DNA from: Strigops habroptila
Taxonomy: Eukaryota > Chordata > Aves > Psittaciformes > Psittacidae
Assembly: GCF_004027225.2 (NCBI RefSeq)
Contig: NC_044301.2
Location: forward strand, 18,090,597 to 18,154,596
Reading direction: 5' to 3'
Length of the DNA: 64,000 bases
Positions within the stretch are counted from its first letter, which is position 1. Every line of letters starts with the position of its first letter. Below, piece by piece: positions 35,089-46,524 of this stretch. The notes under the pieces are model-generated. The model saw only the letters and a program-made list of their open reading frames with translations. It did no database searches and was not told the origin of the DNA. The position numbers were made by a program, and so were the translations under genes.

Positions 35089-35716
35089 AAAGTTCCATCT
35101 GAATTCTAGAAATTAATCTTTGATACTTCACTGAAGAGTTTGAAGGGCCTTGTGTTGCACAAGTTGTGAAGTTTTTTGGACTAAAAGTACATTAACACAA
35201 ATGTTTATTTAGATGCTTTAGTTAAGCATGTTTTGAGGATCAGGATCTGGTTTGTAATAATTATATACTTAAGTAGAATTCATGTTTTTTTCATCCTCTC
35301 ACCTTTTTCAGCCCATTTTTAGCACCATAGCATCCTGGAAAAGAATTGAATAACATTATTAAAAAGCACAGATTGCTACTGTCAGACAGTCCAGATGAAG
35401 TCTTGACTTCTTTCCATTGCCTTCTACAAGTCTGTACAAATAAAAAAATGCATGGCTTTGATGTTGCAAGGCTATAACTTAATCAGTGATCCAAAGTTCA
35501 ACAGATCATTGAAACTACCGAGACAAAAAAATGAAAACGAAAGCCTGTTCACATGAAGCTCAAATTCCACACTTTGATGATGAGTTCTCAGATTGGCCTT
35601 AACATAATTACTGAATTATGAAAAAAAGCCAAATTATAATGACAATTTAAAATGTAATAGACTAATTGCAACTAATGTAATGACTCCTTAGGATTCATAT
35701 GGCATATGAATATGCC
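35089..35716. other. AT-rich spacer
   Basis: Nothing recognisable. Confidence 0.4.
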
Positions 35717-37741
35717 AGGCTCAGGAGTGTTGAGTCCCGACTAGAAGAAAGTGCGGCAGGAGGGCCAGGAGACCTCCATGGATGGATAAAGAGCTGCTGA
35801 GGAAACTTAGAGGGAAAAAAGAAGCTTATAAAAGGTGGAAGTGAGAACAGGCAACCTGGGAAGAATACAGGGACATTGTCCAGAAAGCTAGGGACCAGGT
35901 CAGGAAAGCTAAGGCCCAGCTAGAATTTTGTCTGGCCAGGGATGTGAAAGATAACAGGAAAGGCTTCTATAGGTACGCAGCAAATAAAAGACAGACTAGA
36001 GACAACATGGGCCCTCTCCAGAAGCTATCAGGAGAACTGGCTACCCTGGATTTGGAGAAGGCTGAGGTTCTTAATGACTTCTTTGCCTCCATCTTCACCA
36101 GCAAATGCTCTGACCACACCCTCCAAGTCTTGGAAGGCAGATGCAGGGACTGTGAGAATGAAGACATTAGGCCCACTGTAGGAGAGGATCAGGCTCGAGA
36201 CCATCTCAAGAACCGGAACATGCACAAGTCCATGGGACCTGATGAAATCCATCCGCGGGTCCTGAAGGAGCTGGCGAATGAAGTTGCTAAGCCACCGTCC
36301 ATCATATTTGAAAAATCCTGGCAGTCAGGTGAAGTTCCCAATGACTGCAAGAAAGGAAATATAACCCTCATTTTCAAGAAGGGGAAGGTGGAAGACCCGG
36401 GAAACTACAGACCAGTCAGTCTCACCTCTGTGCCTGGCAAAATCTTGGAGCAGATTCTCCTGGAAAGCATGCTAAGGCACATGAAAAACAATGAGGTGGT
36501 TGGGGACAGCCAACATGGTTTTACTAAGGGGAAATCCTGCCTGACCAATTTGGTGGCCTTCGATGATGGGGCTATGGAACCAATGGACAGGGGCAGAAAA
36601 GTTGATGTCATCTACCTGGACTTGTGCAAAGTATTCAACGCTGTCCCGCACAACATCCTTGTCTCTAAATTGGAGAGACATCAATTTGATGGATGGACCA
36701 CTGGATTGCTGTACGCAAACAGTTGCGTTCAGCGGCTCAATGTCCAACTGGAGACCAGTAATGGGTGGCGTCCCTCAGGGGTTGGTGCTGGGATCGATCT
36801 TGTTCAACATCTTTGTCGGCGACATGGACAGCGGCATTGAGCGCGCCCTCAGCAAGTTTGCCAATGACACCAAGCTGTGTGGTTCGGTTGATACGCTGGA
36901 GGGAAGGGATGCCATCCAGAGGGACCTTGACATGCTTGTGAGGTGGGCCAATGCCAACCTTATGAAGTTCAACCAATCCAAGTGCAATGTCCTACACCTG
37001 GGTCGGAGCAACCCCAGGCACTGCTACAGGTTGGGTGGAGAAGAGATTCAGAGCAGCCCTGCAGAGAAGGACTTGGGGGTGTTGGTTGACGAGAAACTTA
37101 ACATGAGCCAGCAGTGTGCGCTTGCAGCCCAGAAAGCCAACTGTATCCTGGGCTGCATCAAAAGAAGCGTGACCAGCAGGTCAAAGGAGGTGATCCTGCC
37201 CCTCTACTCTCCTCTTGTGAGACCTCACTTGGAGTATTGTGTACAGTTCTGGTGTCCTCAACATAAAAAGGACATGGAGCTGTTGGAGCAAGTCCAGAGG
37301 AGGGCCACGAGGATGATAAGGAGGCTGGAGCACCTCCCGTATGAAGGCAGGTTGAGAAAGTTGGGGCTGTTCAGCCTGGAGAAGGCTGCGTGGTGACCTC
37401 AGAGCAGCCTTCCAGTATCTGAAGGGGGCTACAAGGATGCCGGAGAGGGACTCTTCATTAGAGACTGTAGCAATAGGACAAAGGGTAATGGGTTCAAACT
37501 TAAACAGGAGAAGTTCAGGTTAGATCTAAGGAAGAAGTTCTTTACAGTGAGGGTGGTGAGGCACTGGAGCAGGTTGCCCAAAGAAGTGATAAATGCTCCA
37601 TCCCTGGCGGTGTTCAAGGCCAGGTTAGACGGAGTCTTGGGTGACATGGTCTAGGGTGAGGTGTCCCTGCCCATGGCAGGGAGTTGCAGCTAGATGATCT
37701 TAAGGTCCTTTCCAACCCTAACTATTCTATGATTCTATGAA
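35717..37741 (+). mobile_element. CR1 LINE, 2 kb, 5'-truncated
   Basis: Same subfamily as 1369-3001. The linker begins near 35770; frame 35944-36840 holds early RT ([23 protein letters not shown]) and frame 36563-37396 the rest ([14 protein letters not shown], then FANDTKL, where the catalytic FADD has become FAND). The C-terminus and 3' UTR reach an ATTCTATG tail at 37741. A small deletion near 36710 shifts the frame. Inactive. Confidence 0.92.
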
Positions 37742-38258
37742 TCAGAAAAGCACAGGGAGGTCTGATGGGCCTCAGGAAAGAAAATGGGAAAAAATGAAGT
37801 GTGTAGAGCTTAAGGAGAGGTGGTGACTTGGCAGGGTGGAGGAAGGGGAAGATCTGGGATCAACTCCCATATACAAGCTGCAGATGCACAGGAGGGAAGG
37901 AGCTGATTGCTGCTGTCATGTTCCTGCAGAGGAATATTTCACAGAGAAGCTGGACAGCTCAGCTCTAGATGACTATGGAACAAGAGCAGTTCATGGGATG
38001 CTGGTGCAGAAAGTAACACTAGACCATGAAAAGGGCCAGTGCCACCAAAGGAAAGCTATAGGCAGTAGAAGGGAGAAGGGTGAAACCGCAGTCTTGGTTG
38101 CCATGAGGTTTTCCAAGTGAATGAAATATGTGAGTGTTTAACATGCTGATATTGTACCTATAGGCAAAATCTGAATAACAGCAGAGGAACTAAATGAAGA
38201 TGTTAGCAGGGAACGTTTTCCACAGGATCCAGAAGGGGGAAAATTGGCTATCACCTGC
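37742..38258. other. Unannotated spacer
   Basis: A plus frame at 37836-38120 stays open for 94 codons but shows no domain or splice context; I do not call a gene. Confidence 0.4.
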
Positions 38259-38437
38259 TGTCGTGGTTTAAGCCCAGCCAGTAACTCAGAACCACGCAGC
38301 CACTCGATCACTCCCCCACCCCGTGGGGTCGCGCCCTTGGCTGTGGCCCGCCTGGTGCTCAGCCCATCCAGTAACTGAGCACTGCACCAGCTACTAAGAA
38401 GGAGAAAAAAATTACTGCTACTGCTGAACCCAGGACA
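38259..38437 (-). repeat. ERVL solo LTR, internally deleted, with target duplication
   Basis: Only 179 bp. The left part (TGTCGTGGTTTAAGCCCAGC) is the LTR 3' end, and the right part (TACTGCTGAACCCAGGACA) is the LTR 5' end. The exact duplication CCTGC flanks it (38254-38258 and 38438-38442), which proves both original ends are kept while the centre is lost. A GC-rich non-LTR stretch lies at about 38320-38370. Confidence 0.88.
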
Positions 38438-39189
38438 CCTGCCAAATAAGGATTGTTTTTCCTTAGTTGTGCCAGAAATCCGCATGTGTTTGTGTGCATT
38501 TTGGACACATGCTCTGGGCTTTATCTCAGGATTCACACTGAGCAAACAAAATAGTAAATTTTGCTCCGAGAGTATAAGAGCAAATGAACATCCTCTGAAA
38601 AGCTTGCTATGGGAGCAGAGGAAGGCTGGGGCTGTTCCAGGGTACAGGGGGAATTGCAAAACCCCTTTGAGCTGGAGAGGGACATGCATGCCAGGTCTGC
38701 TGGCAGAGTGGGTGTATCAAGGGGATTTAGCTTCTCATGCCAAAAGGCAGTAATGGAATGTGCAAAATCCAGTTCTCTCTCAGTTACATGGTGATGGTAT
38801 TTAAACACCAACATGCAGAAACAGCAAATTTCTGTGTTAAAAGGCTAACAAAAACAAATCTGAGTTTTCCCTTGTGATTTGTGGCATATCTCTACTTGCA
38901 AAAACTGTCTATAAACCACTGCTATTTGGTAAATATGCCTTTTGAGAAAGGAACAGGCTTTATATACATTTAATTAGTTTTTAACATATCTGGGAAAGAA
39001 CTGATTGCTGTTGATGTGAATATTTCTCACAGTCATGACTTCCAGATCTAGATGTGGTCTGTGCTGGTTTGATAAAAAACACTGACCTGTCCCGTGCTGG
39101 GTCAATGTGCACCATGACCACCTGAGCCATGACCTGGGGAGGGCAGGTAGGGATGGAAGGCTCGATCCCTCGTGCAGCTGGAACATAGA
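38438..39189. other. Unannotated spacer
   Basis: No supported feature. Confidence 0.4.
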
Positions 39190-39645
39190 ACCATATCATA
39201 TCACAGACTGGTTTGGGTTGGAAGGGACCTTAAAGCTCATCCAGTTCCAACCCCCTGCCATGGGCAGGGACACCTTCCACTAGACCAGGTTGCTCCAAGC
39301 CCTGTCCAACCTGGCCTTGAACACTGCCAGGGATGGGGCAGCCACAGCTTCTCTGGGCAGCCTGTGCCAGCGCCTCACCACCCTCACAGGGAAGAACTGC
39401 CTAAGATCTCATCTCAGTCTCCTCTCTGGCAGGTTAAAGCTATTCCCCCTTGTCCTGTCCCTACAGGCCCTTGTCAAAAGCCCCTCTCCACATTTCTTGT
39501 CAGCCCCTTTAGGCACTGGGAGCTGCTCTAAGGTCTTCCCGGAGCCTTCTCCAGGCTGAACAAGCCCAGCCTTGTCTCCATAGCAGAGGTGCTCTAGCCC
39601 TTGGAGCATCTTCGTGGCCTCTTCTGGACTCGGTCCACGACCATG
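39190..39645 (-). mobile_element. CR1 LINE 3' end
   Basis: Reverse of the 3' UTR (GGTTGGAAGGGACCTTAAAG, CCCCTGCCATGGGCAGGGAC) and ORF2 end. Target-proximal tail is short. Confidence 0.85.
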
Positions 39646-40760
39646 CCACATCAGACACAGAAGAGGCTCAGTGGATACTCCCACTGTAATGGGGCTTCAT
39701 CCCATTACACCCCTACTTTGGATGGGGCTGGTGGCAGCTAGAGGCAGACAGAGCACATCAGGTCCATGGCTGAGCCCTTGGGTCAGCTGTCCAAATATGA
39801 GATGGGTGAGGCAGGGCAGGACTGCCTGTTTGGTAGCACTGTGGTGACTATGCAACCTGCCTGAGGTTAACACAACTGTCAAGATATCCTCGGGGAGAAG
39901 GTGGCATGTCAGCAGTGTCAGTATCTCCATTGCTGCTTAGCAGCCTGTGCAATGGCTCTGGGACTTGGTGCTTGAAAACAAGGGGTTGGCATGAGGTTCC
40001 TGGGGATATGTCTTCACTTGCAGTGGGGCAGGAACACAGTCCCAGTCTTGCACATCTGTAATGCCTCACTTGAAGCAGTGGGAGGACGAGGTTTCACTGG
40101 TGATAGCATAAAACTGCCAGTGCACCCCATCTATGGGCAATGTGGAGAATGGGGCTTTGACCAAGGCATTTCTCTTTGCAGGAGAATGTCCTGGGCACCT
40201 GAGTCCTCTGTGGCTCTGGCAGAGGCACCACTCAACTTAAAACTACACCCAAGGGATGGAGTGAATGACCAGCAGAGACACGATGTGTGAAAGGTGCATG
40301 GGCCACTTCCTTCTGCCAGTACCACACTGGGTTTGTGCCACTCAATGGATTGTTCATAGGACAATGAGTGAATGGGCATTGGCTTGGAACGGTTGAGAGC
40401 AAGGCAAAGAACATCTGCTCATGGCCATCTGAGGCATAATATGGTCCAATGTGGAAAGCCCATCTAGTCCACAGGATGCTTGTGAAGCTGTGGAGCCCAC
40501 CCAAGCCATGGGGCATCCCACATGCTGCTCCCTCCCTCCTCACCCACAACAGCTTCTCCTGGCCAGACTGGCCAGGATTAGATTATAGGGCAGCTTTCCC
40601 AAGGGCAGCTGAGTGTGCCTGAAAAGCCAAGTGATTTTTGCCCTTCGGTAACAAGGACTGGCTCCCAGCCTGGAAATGTGGCCTAGAGTTCAAAGAGCTG
40701 GAGAGGTTGTACCTGGAGCCGAGGGTTTGTGCAAGCCCAATAGTGGGTGGGGTGGAACAT
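39646..40760. other. Upstream flank of the SDR gene
   Basis: Higher GC than the sequence to the left. No exon or RNA recognised. Several long open frames here appear to be chance products of GC content. Confidence 0.4.
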
Positions 40761-40762
40761 GA

Positions 40763-40768
40763 TATAAA
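40763..40768 (+). promoter_or_regulatory. TATA box of the SDR gene
   Basis: TATAAA in the context GATATAAAGC, 57 bp before the ATG at 40826, which places a transcription start near 40795 and a short leader. Assignment is by position only. Confidence 0.5.
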
Positions 40769-40825
40769 GCAGCATTAGGGCGCTGAGTAAACAATGCAAG
40801 CTGGAGCAGAGGGAGGAGAGGCAAA

Positions 40826-40973
40826 ATGGGAGAGCTTCACGTCCTCTCCGTGCTGGTGACTGGGGCCAACTGGGGCATTAGCCTGGGGCTTGTCCAGAAC
40901 TTACTGGGGATGCCAAGCCCCCCCTCAGTGGGTCTTTGCAGCCTGTCGGGCCCCCACGGGGCAGCAAGTGCAG
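40826..40973 (+). pseudogene. SDR exon 1
   Basis: Start ATG in GCAAAATGG context, then MGELHVLSVLVTGANWGIS. After the C7 run the family-like reading (QWVFAACR, GQQVQ) is in another frame. Donor CAG/GTGAGG. Confidence 0.75.
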
Positions 40974-41318
40974 GTGAGGCTGGGCTGGATGCAGCAGGTG
41001 CTGCCTGGGACAGAAGCTGGGGACAGGGCACAGGTTGGAGCAGGCAGGGGCTTTGCCAAGGGCTCCAGCACAGGCAGCACAGGGCAGGGGTGGGACACGG
41101 TGGCACCGGCCGTGCAAAGGATGTGCTGAGGGGACAGTGGCCCATGGTGCGAGCAGGAGGCATGGAGCGCTCCCCATCTGTCAGGAGCTGGAGCAGGGAG
41201 CTGGGTGCAAGGTGGAGCAGGGACGGAGCAGGAGCAACATGGGCTGTGCCTGGGAAAGGCTGATCCTCTGCGCAGCCCCTCCTGCCCCCCCGTGCCCATA
41301 CAACCCCATCTCCTGCAG

Positions 41319-41370
41319 GAGGTGCAGAATTTGGTCTCCAGGCACCGCAACCTGGTCATCATCCTGCTCG
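41319..41370 (+). pseudogene. SDR exon 2
   Basis: Acceptor TCTCCTGCAG; reads EVQNLVSRHRNLVIILL; donor CTCG/GTAGGT. 52 bp, open. Confidence 0.75.
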
Positions 41371-41584
41371 GTAGGTGCCCTGAGATGGGGTCCCTCGCCC
41401 CAGTCCCCCTCTCTGCTCTGCACCACATTCCTGGCAAGTGCCCTGGTGCTGTGCACACTGGGAGCCCAGTGTCAGGAGGGAGCCTTCCCTCTGGGGACAC
41501 CGGTGCTGCCATCCCTGGGACACACAGGGGACCTTGAGCCACCACAGGGGTGAGGGGCTGACCTCGTCTGCATCGGCTCTGCAG

Positions 41585-41767
41585 AAGTCACTGACCCTTC
41601 CAGCATTAAGGTGGCTGCAGTCCGAGTTGGGGAGCACTTGGGGGGCTAGGGCTGACCCTCCTCATCAACAGTGCTGGAATTGCAAAGCCTTACTTGATAA
41701 TGAGACACTGGAGGATATGACCCATGTTTACACCACCAACACAATTTGGCCCCTGTTGATGGACCAG
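41585..41767 (+). pseudogene. SDR exon 3, two frame breaks
   Basis: Acceptor GGCTCTGCAG. Reads EVTDPSSIKVAAVRVGEHLG, then shifts to LTLLINSAGIAKP and shifts again to LDNETLEDMTHVYTTNTIW. The asparagine of the family NAG motif has become serine (INSAG). Donor CAG/GTGAGA. Confidence 0.75.
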
Positions 41768-42027
41768 GTGAGACTGTCACCCAAGTTGGGCTGTCCTGGG
41801 GAAGCATGAAAGGCTGGTGGGAGAGGGTCCTGCCTCTGCTCCAGATGATGAGAAGCTTGTGGAGCCACAGGCTGGAGCTCAGGAGCTGAAGCCTGGCGGG
41901 CTGGGGCAGTGGGAAGAGGAGGGAGGATGCTCCAGTGCTGATGCCAATGATGCCTGCTGTGGAAGGAGCTGATCCTCTCCCCTGTGACAGCTCCGTGTGT
42001 GCCCTTGTCTCCACTTTCTCCCCACAG

Positions 42028-42186
42028 GCGTTCCTGCCCTTGCTGAAGAAGGTTGCCCAGGGCAGCCCGGGCTCAGCGCTGAGTTGCAGCAGGGCAGCCA
42101 TCATCAACATGTCCAGCTACACCGGCTCAATTACAGATGTCTATGTATGGGAATATGGACAAGTTGTGTCATACCACTGCAGCAAG
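42028..42186 (+). pseudogene. SDR exon 4, catalytic exon, open
   Basis: Acceptor TCTCCCCACAG; 53 codons, AFLPLLKK through the serine block INMSS to SYHCSK with the catalytic Tyr and Lys; donor AAG/GTACTG. Confidence 0.8.
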
Positions 42187-42323
42187 GTACTGCCACACTG
42201 CTCCAGGCATGAGCCCAGGCATTTTCCTCTACAAATGATCTCACCTAACCACCAACCTCCCCCTCTGTCCCCATACCTCTCTGTGCTGTGACCAAGGTCC
42301 TTCTTACAGCATATGCTTTTGAC

Positions 42324-42418
42324 ATGGTTTAGTGGTGGACTTGGCAGTGCTGAGGAATGGTTGGACTTGATGATCTTAAAGGTCTTTTCCAACCTGGTTG
42401 ATTCTATGATTCTATGAT
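42324..42418 (+). mobile_element. CR1 3' tail in SDR intron 4
   Basis: Only the terminal 3' UTR (GTTGGACTTGATGATCTTAA) and ATTCTATG tail, in gene sense. Confidence 0.85.
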
Positions 42419-42625
42419 ATTCCTGTGCACGGCCCCAGGTCGTACGTGAGATGTATATGCTGGGATGAGCCTTTGGCTGGGCCAAGCATACACAAGGGGA
42501 TAGTGCAGCAGCACCGTGTGCCCTGGGGAGCTGGCACCATGTGGGTGCACACCACGGGGTCTGCACGTGTCCCCTTGCGGCCACCCTTGTCCTCCCACTG
42601 CCATCCCTGCTGCATCTCTCCGCAG

Positions 42626-42745
42626 GCTGCTCTGAACATGCTGACCAAGTGCCAGTCCTTGAGGTACAAGGAAGATGATGTCCTCTGCACTGCTCTCCAC
42701 CCTGGCTGGGTGCAAACCAACATGGGGGGCTCAGGACCACATAAG
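42626..42745 (+). pseudogene. SDR exon 5, open
   Basis: Acceptor CTCTCCGCAG; 40 codons, AALNMLTKCQSLRYK to the family LHPGWVQTNMG block; donor AAG/GTAGGA. Confidence 0.8.
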
Positions 42746-43028
42746 GTAGGAGAGCTTTTGGCCAAAGCCTGGAAGAACCTCTTTATTTGGCTCTGCAGAG
42801 CTTCCTGTGAACAGTCCCAGACATGCTGGGCTCTGGGGGAGCTCCTTGGCAGATATGCTGAGCTGGAGGCATGTGAGGAAAGGAGATGAGGGGTGGGGAA
42901 CTCTCCTTGCCCTGTGCTGGCCTCACCTCACTCATGCCAGAGATTCCCAAGCCTTGAGCACTATTCTGCTCCAGGGCAGACCCTAGCCAGAGCTTGGGAC
43001 ATGACTGTTTCTCCCTCTGCCCCTGCAG

Positions 43029-43142
43029 CTGCCCTTGACAGTGGATGAGAGCATGCGAGGGATGCTGAAGGTGCTCTCCTCCCTCTCTGAGAAGGACACC
43101 AGCACCTTTCTGGACTGGGAAGGGAAGGTCATTCCCTGGTGA
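43029..43142 (+). pseudogene. SDR exon 6 with stop, open
   Basis: Acceptor GCCCCTGCAG; reads LPLTVDESMRGMLKVLSSL to FLDWEGKVIPW and TGA at 43140-43142. Confidence 0.8.
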
Positions 43143-43205
43143 GACACCAGCTGGGATCCTGGCAGCAGGGCCCTGTGCTGATACACTATGTCGTGCCCGA
43201 GCCTT

Positions 43206-43211
43206 AATAAA
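43206..43211 (+). terminator. Poly(A) signal of the SDR gene
   Basis: AATAAA 63 bp after the stop codon, followed by a GT-rich stretch (TGTGTGTCTGTG), a standard cleavage context. Confidence 0.75.
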
Positions 43212-44804
43212 TGTGTGTCTGTGAACAATAAGCAGCACTGTTTGAGCCTTCCTCTTGGTCTCTGGTTCACTATCATCGTGAGTCTTCAGTAACACTTTGA
43301 GAGAACTTCTCAGAGTTATTTCTGCATATAATTGAGCTGGGTTGGTCTGAATCTTGGATTTCCTCTGACTGGGGACCTGGCTGTCATCCTGGCAGGGCTT
43401 TGTCCCTGGGCACAGAGGAGCTTATCCCACCGCTCTCCTTCTGAAAAACCTAGCAGGATCTGTGGGGGCTAAGGAGGGTCAAGAGCCCTCACAGCCCTCC
43501 ATGACACAGTCTGGGGTCACAGTGGGACATCCCACATCAGGATGGAGCTGGAGGCCCTTGGGTGAAGTCTACAAAGGAGGTGGTCATCATGGAGGAGACG
43601 TTTTCCTTCTCACCCTGGAGAATGCTACTGGAGTTAACCCAGCTACTGGAGTTAACCCAGAGGGTGGGGAGGATGGAAGGATGGACACTGGATTGCTCTC
43701 ACATAGCTCTGTCTCTGTTTCAGACCCCAGGGAGGAGATATCTGATGGTTTCAGGCAGAGAAAGTCCTGATTTTCACGTGGGTCCTAGTGGTGTCTTTGT
43801 GTTGCCACAGTATGTTGGCTTCTCATTGGGTGAGGAGATGAGGCAACTTCTTCCATGAGGTTTCCACTGATTCATCTCTTTCTTCTGGGGCAATTTCAAA
43901 CTGGAGGGACCCCAGAATTTCCTGCCCATGGATGATACAGGAAAAGTGTCCCTGAGAGGGTACCAGATTGATACAATCTTATGTTTGTGACATAGCCATG
44001 CCTTTGGCGACACTTGAAGGCCCCAAGTGTCCCTAAATGCCTGTTTCCCAACTCTCTGGGGGACAGGAGTGATTTCACCTCCTGTGCTTGAGTGGAGTTC
44101 CTCAGATCTCTGACCTGAGCCTGGGACTGTTCAGTAGTGTCCTTGATGGCCACAGGGATGGTGGTTATGCATTACAGATGCCCTGACATGAGCCTGACAG
44201 GGTCTGCAAGAGAGCTACAGGGCAGAGTTAGAATTCAAACCAACCTTGGCCAGTTGGGTAAAGTAGTCTGTTCTCCATGACCATGAACAGAAAGAAGGGG
44301 TCAGAGATGGTCTTCAGTGAGGGAGTGAACTTCAGAGGTTAGGACTGGGAAGCCCAGGAGCAGACTGATGGGGCCTCTTGTGTGCTCCCAGGCCATGGAG
44401 GTCTTGTGCCACCCCATTTCCTTACAGAGCTCTCAGGGACGTTGCATATTCTGCTTTGGAAAGCAGCGGCCTTGAGAGACCTTTTCAAGTCTCTCCGTGA
44501 CAGCACTGTTAATGGAAAATGCAACAGGAATGTGGTGCCCTGTCTTCAGTCTGGTGTCTTCTCATTTCCAGGTTTGATTTTATGCTTCGCCCTGAGAAAG
44601 AAGCCCTGGAATGTCCCTCTGCAGAACCTCTGAAGGCCACAGAAGACAGGGAGGAGGAGGAAGAGAAGAAGGAAGAAGAGGGTGATAAGCAAATTGAGAC
44701 CGATGGCAATGTCACATCTGACTTGTGAGAGATCTGGGGGGGGGTGGGAACAGGTTCTTGGGGGGGGGGGTTCCTTTAGTCCTCAGCAGTAGGTGGTTGA
44801 AGCC
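43212..44804. other. Intergenic stretch with an exon-like frame and G runs
   Basis: A frame with an acceptor-like CTTCTCATTTCCAG before it reads FDFMLRPEKEALECPS, an acidic Glu/Lys run and a stop at 44726-44728. It could be the last exon of a gene I do not recognise. A 20-bp direct repeat lies at 43621-43660. G runs of 9 and 11 flank 44740-44770. Confidence 0.35.
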
Positions 44805-44992
44805 AAGCCAAAACAGGTTGCCCAGAGAGGTGGTGGATGCACCATTCCTGGAGACATTCAAGGCCAGGCTGGATGTGGTTCTGGGCAACCTGATCTAGTT
44901 GAAGATGTTCTGCTCATTGCAGGGGGTTGGAACTAGATGAGCTTTGAAGGTCCCTTCTGACACAAACTGTTATATGATTCTATGATTCTATC
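44805..44992 (+). mobile_element. CR1 LINE 3' end fragment
   Basis: ORF2 end (WTAPFL-like block), GGGGGTTGGAACTAGATGAG and ATTCTATG tail. Confidence 0.85.
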
Positions 44993-45762
44993 TGGCCTGA
45001 AGAAAGGAAAGGGGTGGAAAGGCAAAGGAAGAAAGTCACCTGGCAGGTGAACGTCATGGAGAAATGGCACAGGAATGCCAGAGAGAGCTAATTGCCAACA
45101 TTGCTTTCCTCCCTCAAATACTTCCTCCTTCTCCTGCACTGAGTGTCCCCAAAACACAACCTTTAGTGTGTGACCACCACAGTGTGGTTCACAGAAGGAG
45201 GGTCATGGTCCCTCTGGGCACTGGTTATTGCAAAAGTCACTGTTGTTCTCTTTGTTCCCTCAACCACATGCAGGTGTTACAGCTCTCATGAGTGCTACAA
45301 CTCAAGGTTTTCTTCTTCCACTCTACATGAAACCAATACTCCTAAATCTCCATCAGAACTGCTGTCTGCTGCAGAGGCTGACACTGAGCTGATCATGAGC
45401 ACAAGGCAGAGAACTGCCTCATCCTGTCGTAATGTCAGCTTGCCCTCCCAGGTATTTTCAGCTTTCTGCCAAGAAATCAGGAGAGCTTCTTGGGGGTGGA
45501 AAAGGACAGCGAGCACAGGCAAACTCTTGGCATCAGACCTCAAACTGTGCTTCCCGTTTTCAGGAAGGAAAAGAGGACATCCCCATCACATCAGGAAAGC
45601 AGCCCACAGGTCAGGGTCTGGGTCAGCTCTGGCAAGGCTGAAATGGGATGTGGATGGAGGTCCCAGGGGATGCTGGACAGGGTGACTGAGGTCACTCCAA
45701 CCCCTCCAACCAAGCCATTTTTGTGGATTGGAGATGTGCTCTGACCTGCTGTAGGATTTAAT
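44993..45762. other. Unannotated spacer
   Basis: A short exon-like unit with acceptor and donor lies at 45563-45610 (reads EGKEDIPITSGKQPT); too short to call. Confidence 0.3.
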
Positions 45763-45845
45763 CTCATAGAATCATGGAATCCTAGAATAGTTTGGGTTGG
45801 AAGGGAGCTTAAAGACCATCTAGTTCCAACCCCCTGCCATGGGCT
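45763..45845 (-). mobile_element. CR1 3' tail fragment
   Basis: ATAGAATCATGGAATCCTAG, GGTTGGAAGGGAGCTTAAAG and CCCCTGCCATGGGC in reverse. Confidence 0.85.
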
Positions 45846-46363
45846 CAGCCCCACCATGTCACCTGCCCTGGGCTTCCCTGAGCGATGCTGCCAGGGAAGG
45901 ATTTCCCTGCAGGGACCATGACCAAGCAGGGAGGTGGCAGTGAGGCCCTGGGGATGTTGGATGAGGGACCCTAAGGACATCCTGGGTTACCTGCACCTCC
46001 CTACCCAGATCCTTCCGCAGCATCACTCAGCTCCCCATTGGAAATCCTCGTGCCATTTGTGGTATATTAAACTGATTTTCCCCCACTGCATGATGCCCCC
46101 ATGGCACGATATCCCCCAGCAGCGCTGTCCTGTGTATCAGTCTTGGTCTCTTGGTGCCATCTCAGCACTACCAGCATTTTGCAGTATTTAGAGCCCTGTT
46201 CCAGATTGCTGAGGCTCCGAGCAGCAGCTTCCAAGTCCATTTGTAGCTGCTGTAATAAATTAGTGTGGTTTTGTTCACCAGGTTGTGCTGGGTGCCCCGT
46301 GCCAGGGCAGGGGACGGTGCAGGAGCTCTCCTCCCTGTGGTCCTCGCATGTGGCAGGACTTCT
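45846..46363. other. Unannotated spacer upstream of the tRNA-His-like gene
   Basis: No supported feature. AATAAA at 46254-46259 without a recognisable gene before it. Confidence 0.35.
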
Positions 46364-46435
46364 GCTGTAGTTGTACAGTGGTCAGTACTCTGCGCTGTGG
46401 CTGCAGCAACCTTGGTTCAAATCTGAGTCACAGCA
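46364..46435 (+). tRNA. tRNA-His(GTG)-like, possibly decayed
   Basis: 72 nt fold into a cloverleaf. The anticodon loop CTGTGGC has GTG at 46397-46399, and the anticodon stem is CTGCG/TGCAG. The T arm is CTTGG TTCAAAT CTGAG and the acceptor GCTGTAG/TCACAGC. The acceptor has one A-C mismatch and one G-U pair, and the T stem has two G-U pairs, so it has drifted from the vertebrate tRNA-His form. The B box (GGTTCAAATC) is good. A TTTT stop for RNA polymerase III follows at 46440-46443. Could be an active minor gene or a pseudogene. Confidence 0.65.
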
Positions 46436-46524
46436 GCAGTTTTGCTGATCCAGGCTGAAGCTGTGAGGGAAGCAGCTGCGAGGAGGTGGGTTTGCAAAGG
46501 GACGTGCCCCAGGAGGGGTCATGA

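Larger units (their letters stand above)
40826..43211 (+). pseudogene. C-factor-like short-chain dehydrogenase, six exons, frame-broken
   Basis: Exons 40826-40973, 41319-41370, 41585-41767, 42028-42186, 42626-42745 and 43029-43142, all with AG/GT borders, read a classical SDR of about 240 residues of the C-factor/carbonyl-reductase-like group. The cofactor motif is TGANWGIS (family form TGxxxGIG, so the last glycine is changed). The NMSS serine block and the catalytic Y-x-x-x-K (YHCSK) are kept. The end is DWEGKVIPW and stop. Breaks: a seventh C at 40918-40924 shifts exon 1; exon 3 has a shift and TAG near 41648 and a second shift near 41693. Exons 4-6 are open. SDRs reduce carbonyl groups with NAD(P)H; the substrate is unknown here. 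TATA and poly(A) signals suggest it was a normal gene, not a retrocopy. Homopolymer sequencing error could explain the exon 1 break. Confidence 0.8.

Noticed and set aside
40925-41545. Long minus-strand open frame opposite the SDR gene
   Set aside because: It overlaps the SDR exons and introns in GC-rich DNA, has no domain, and shares the region with several other long frames on both strands. A chance frame.
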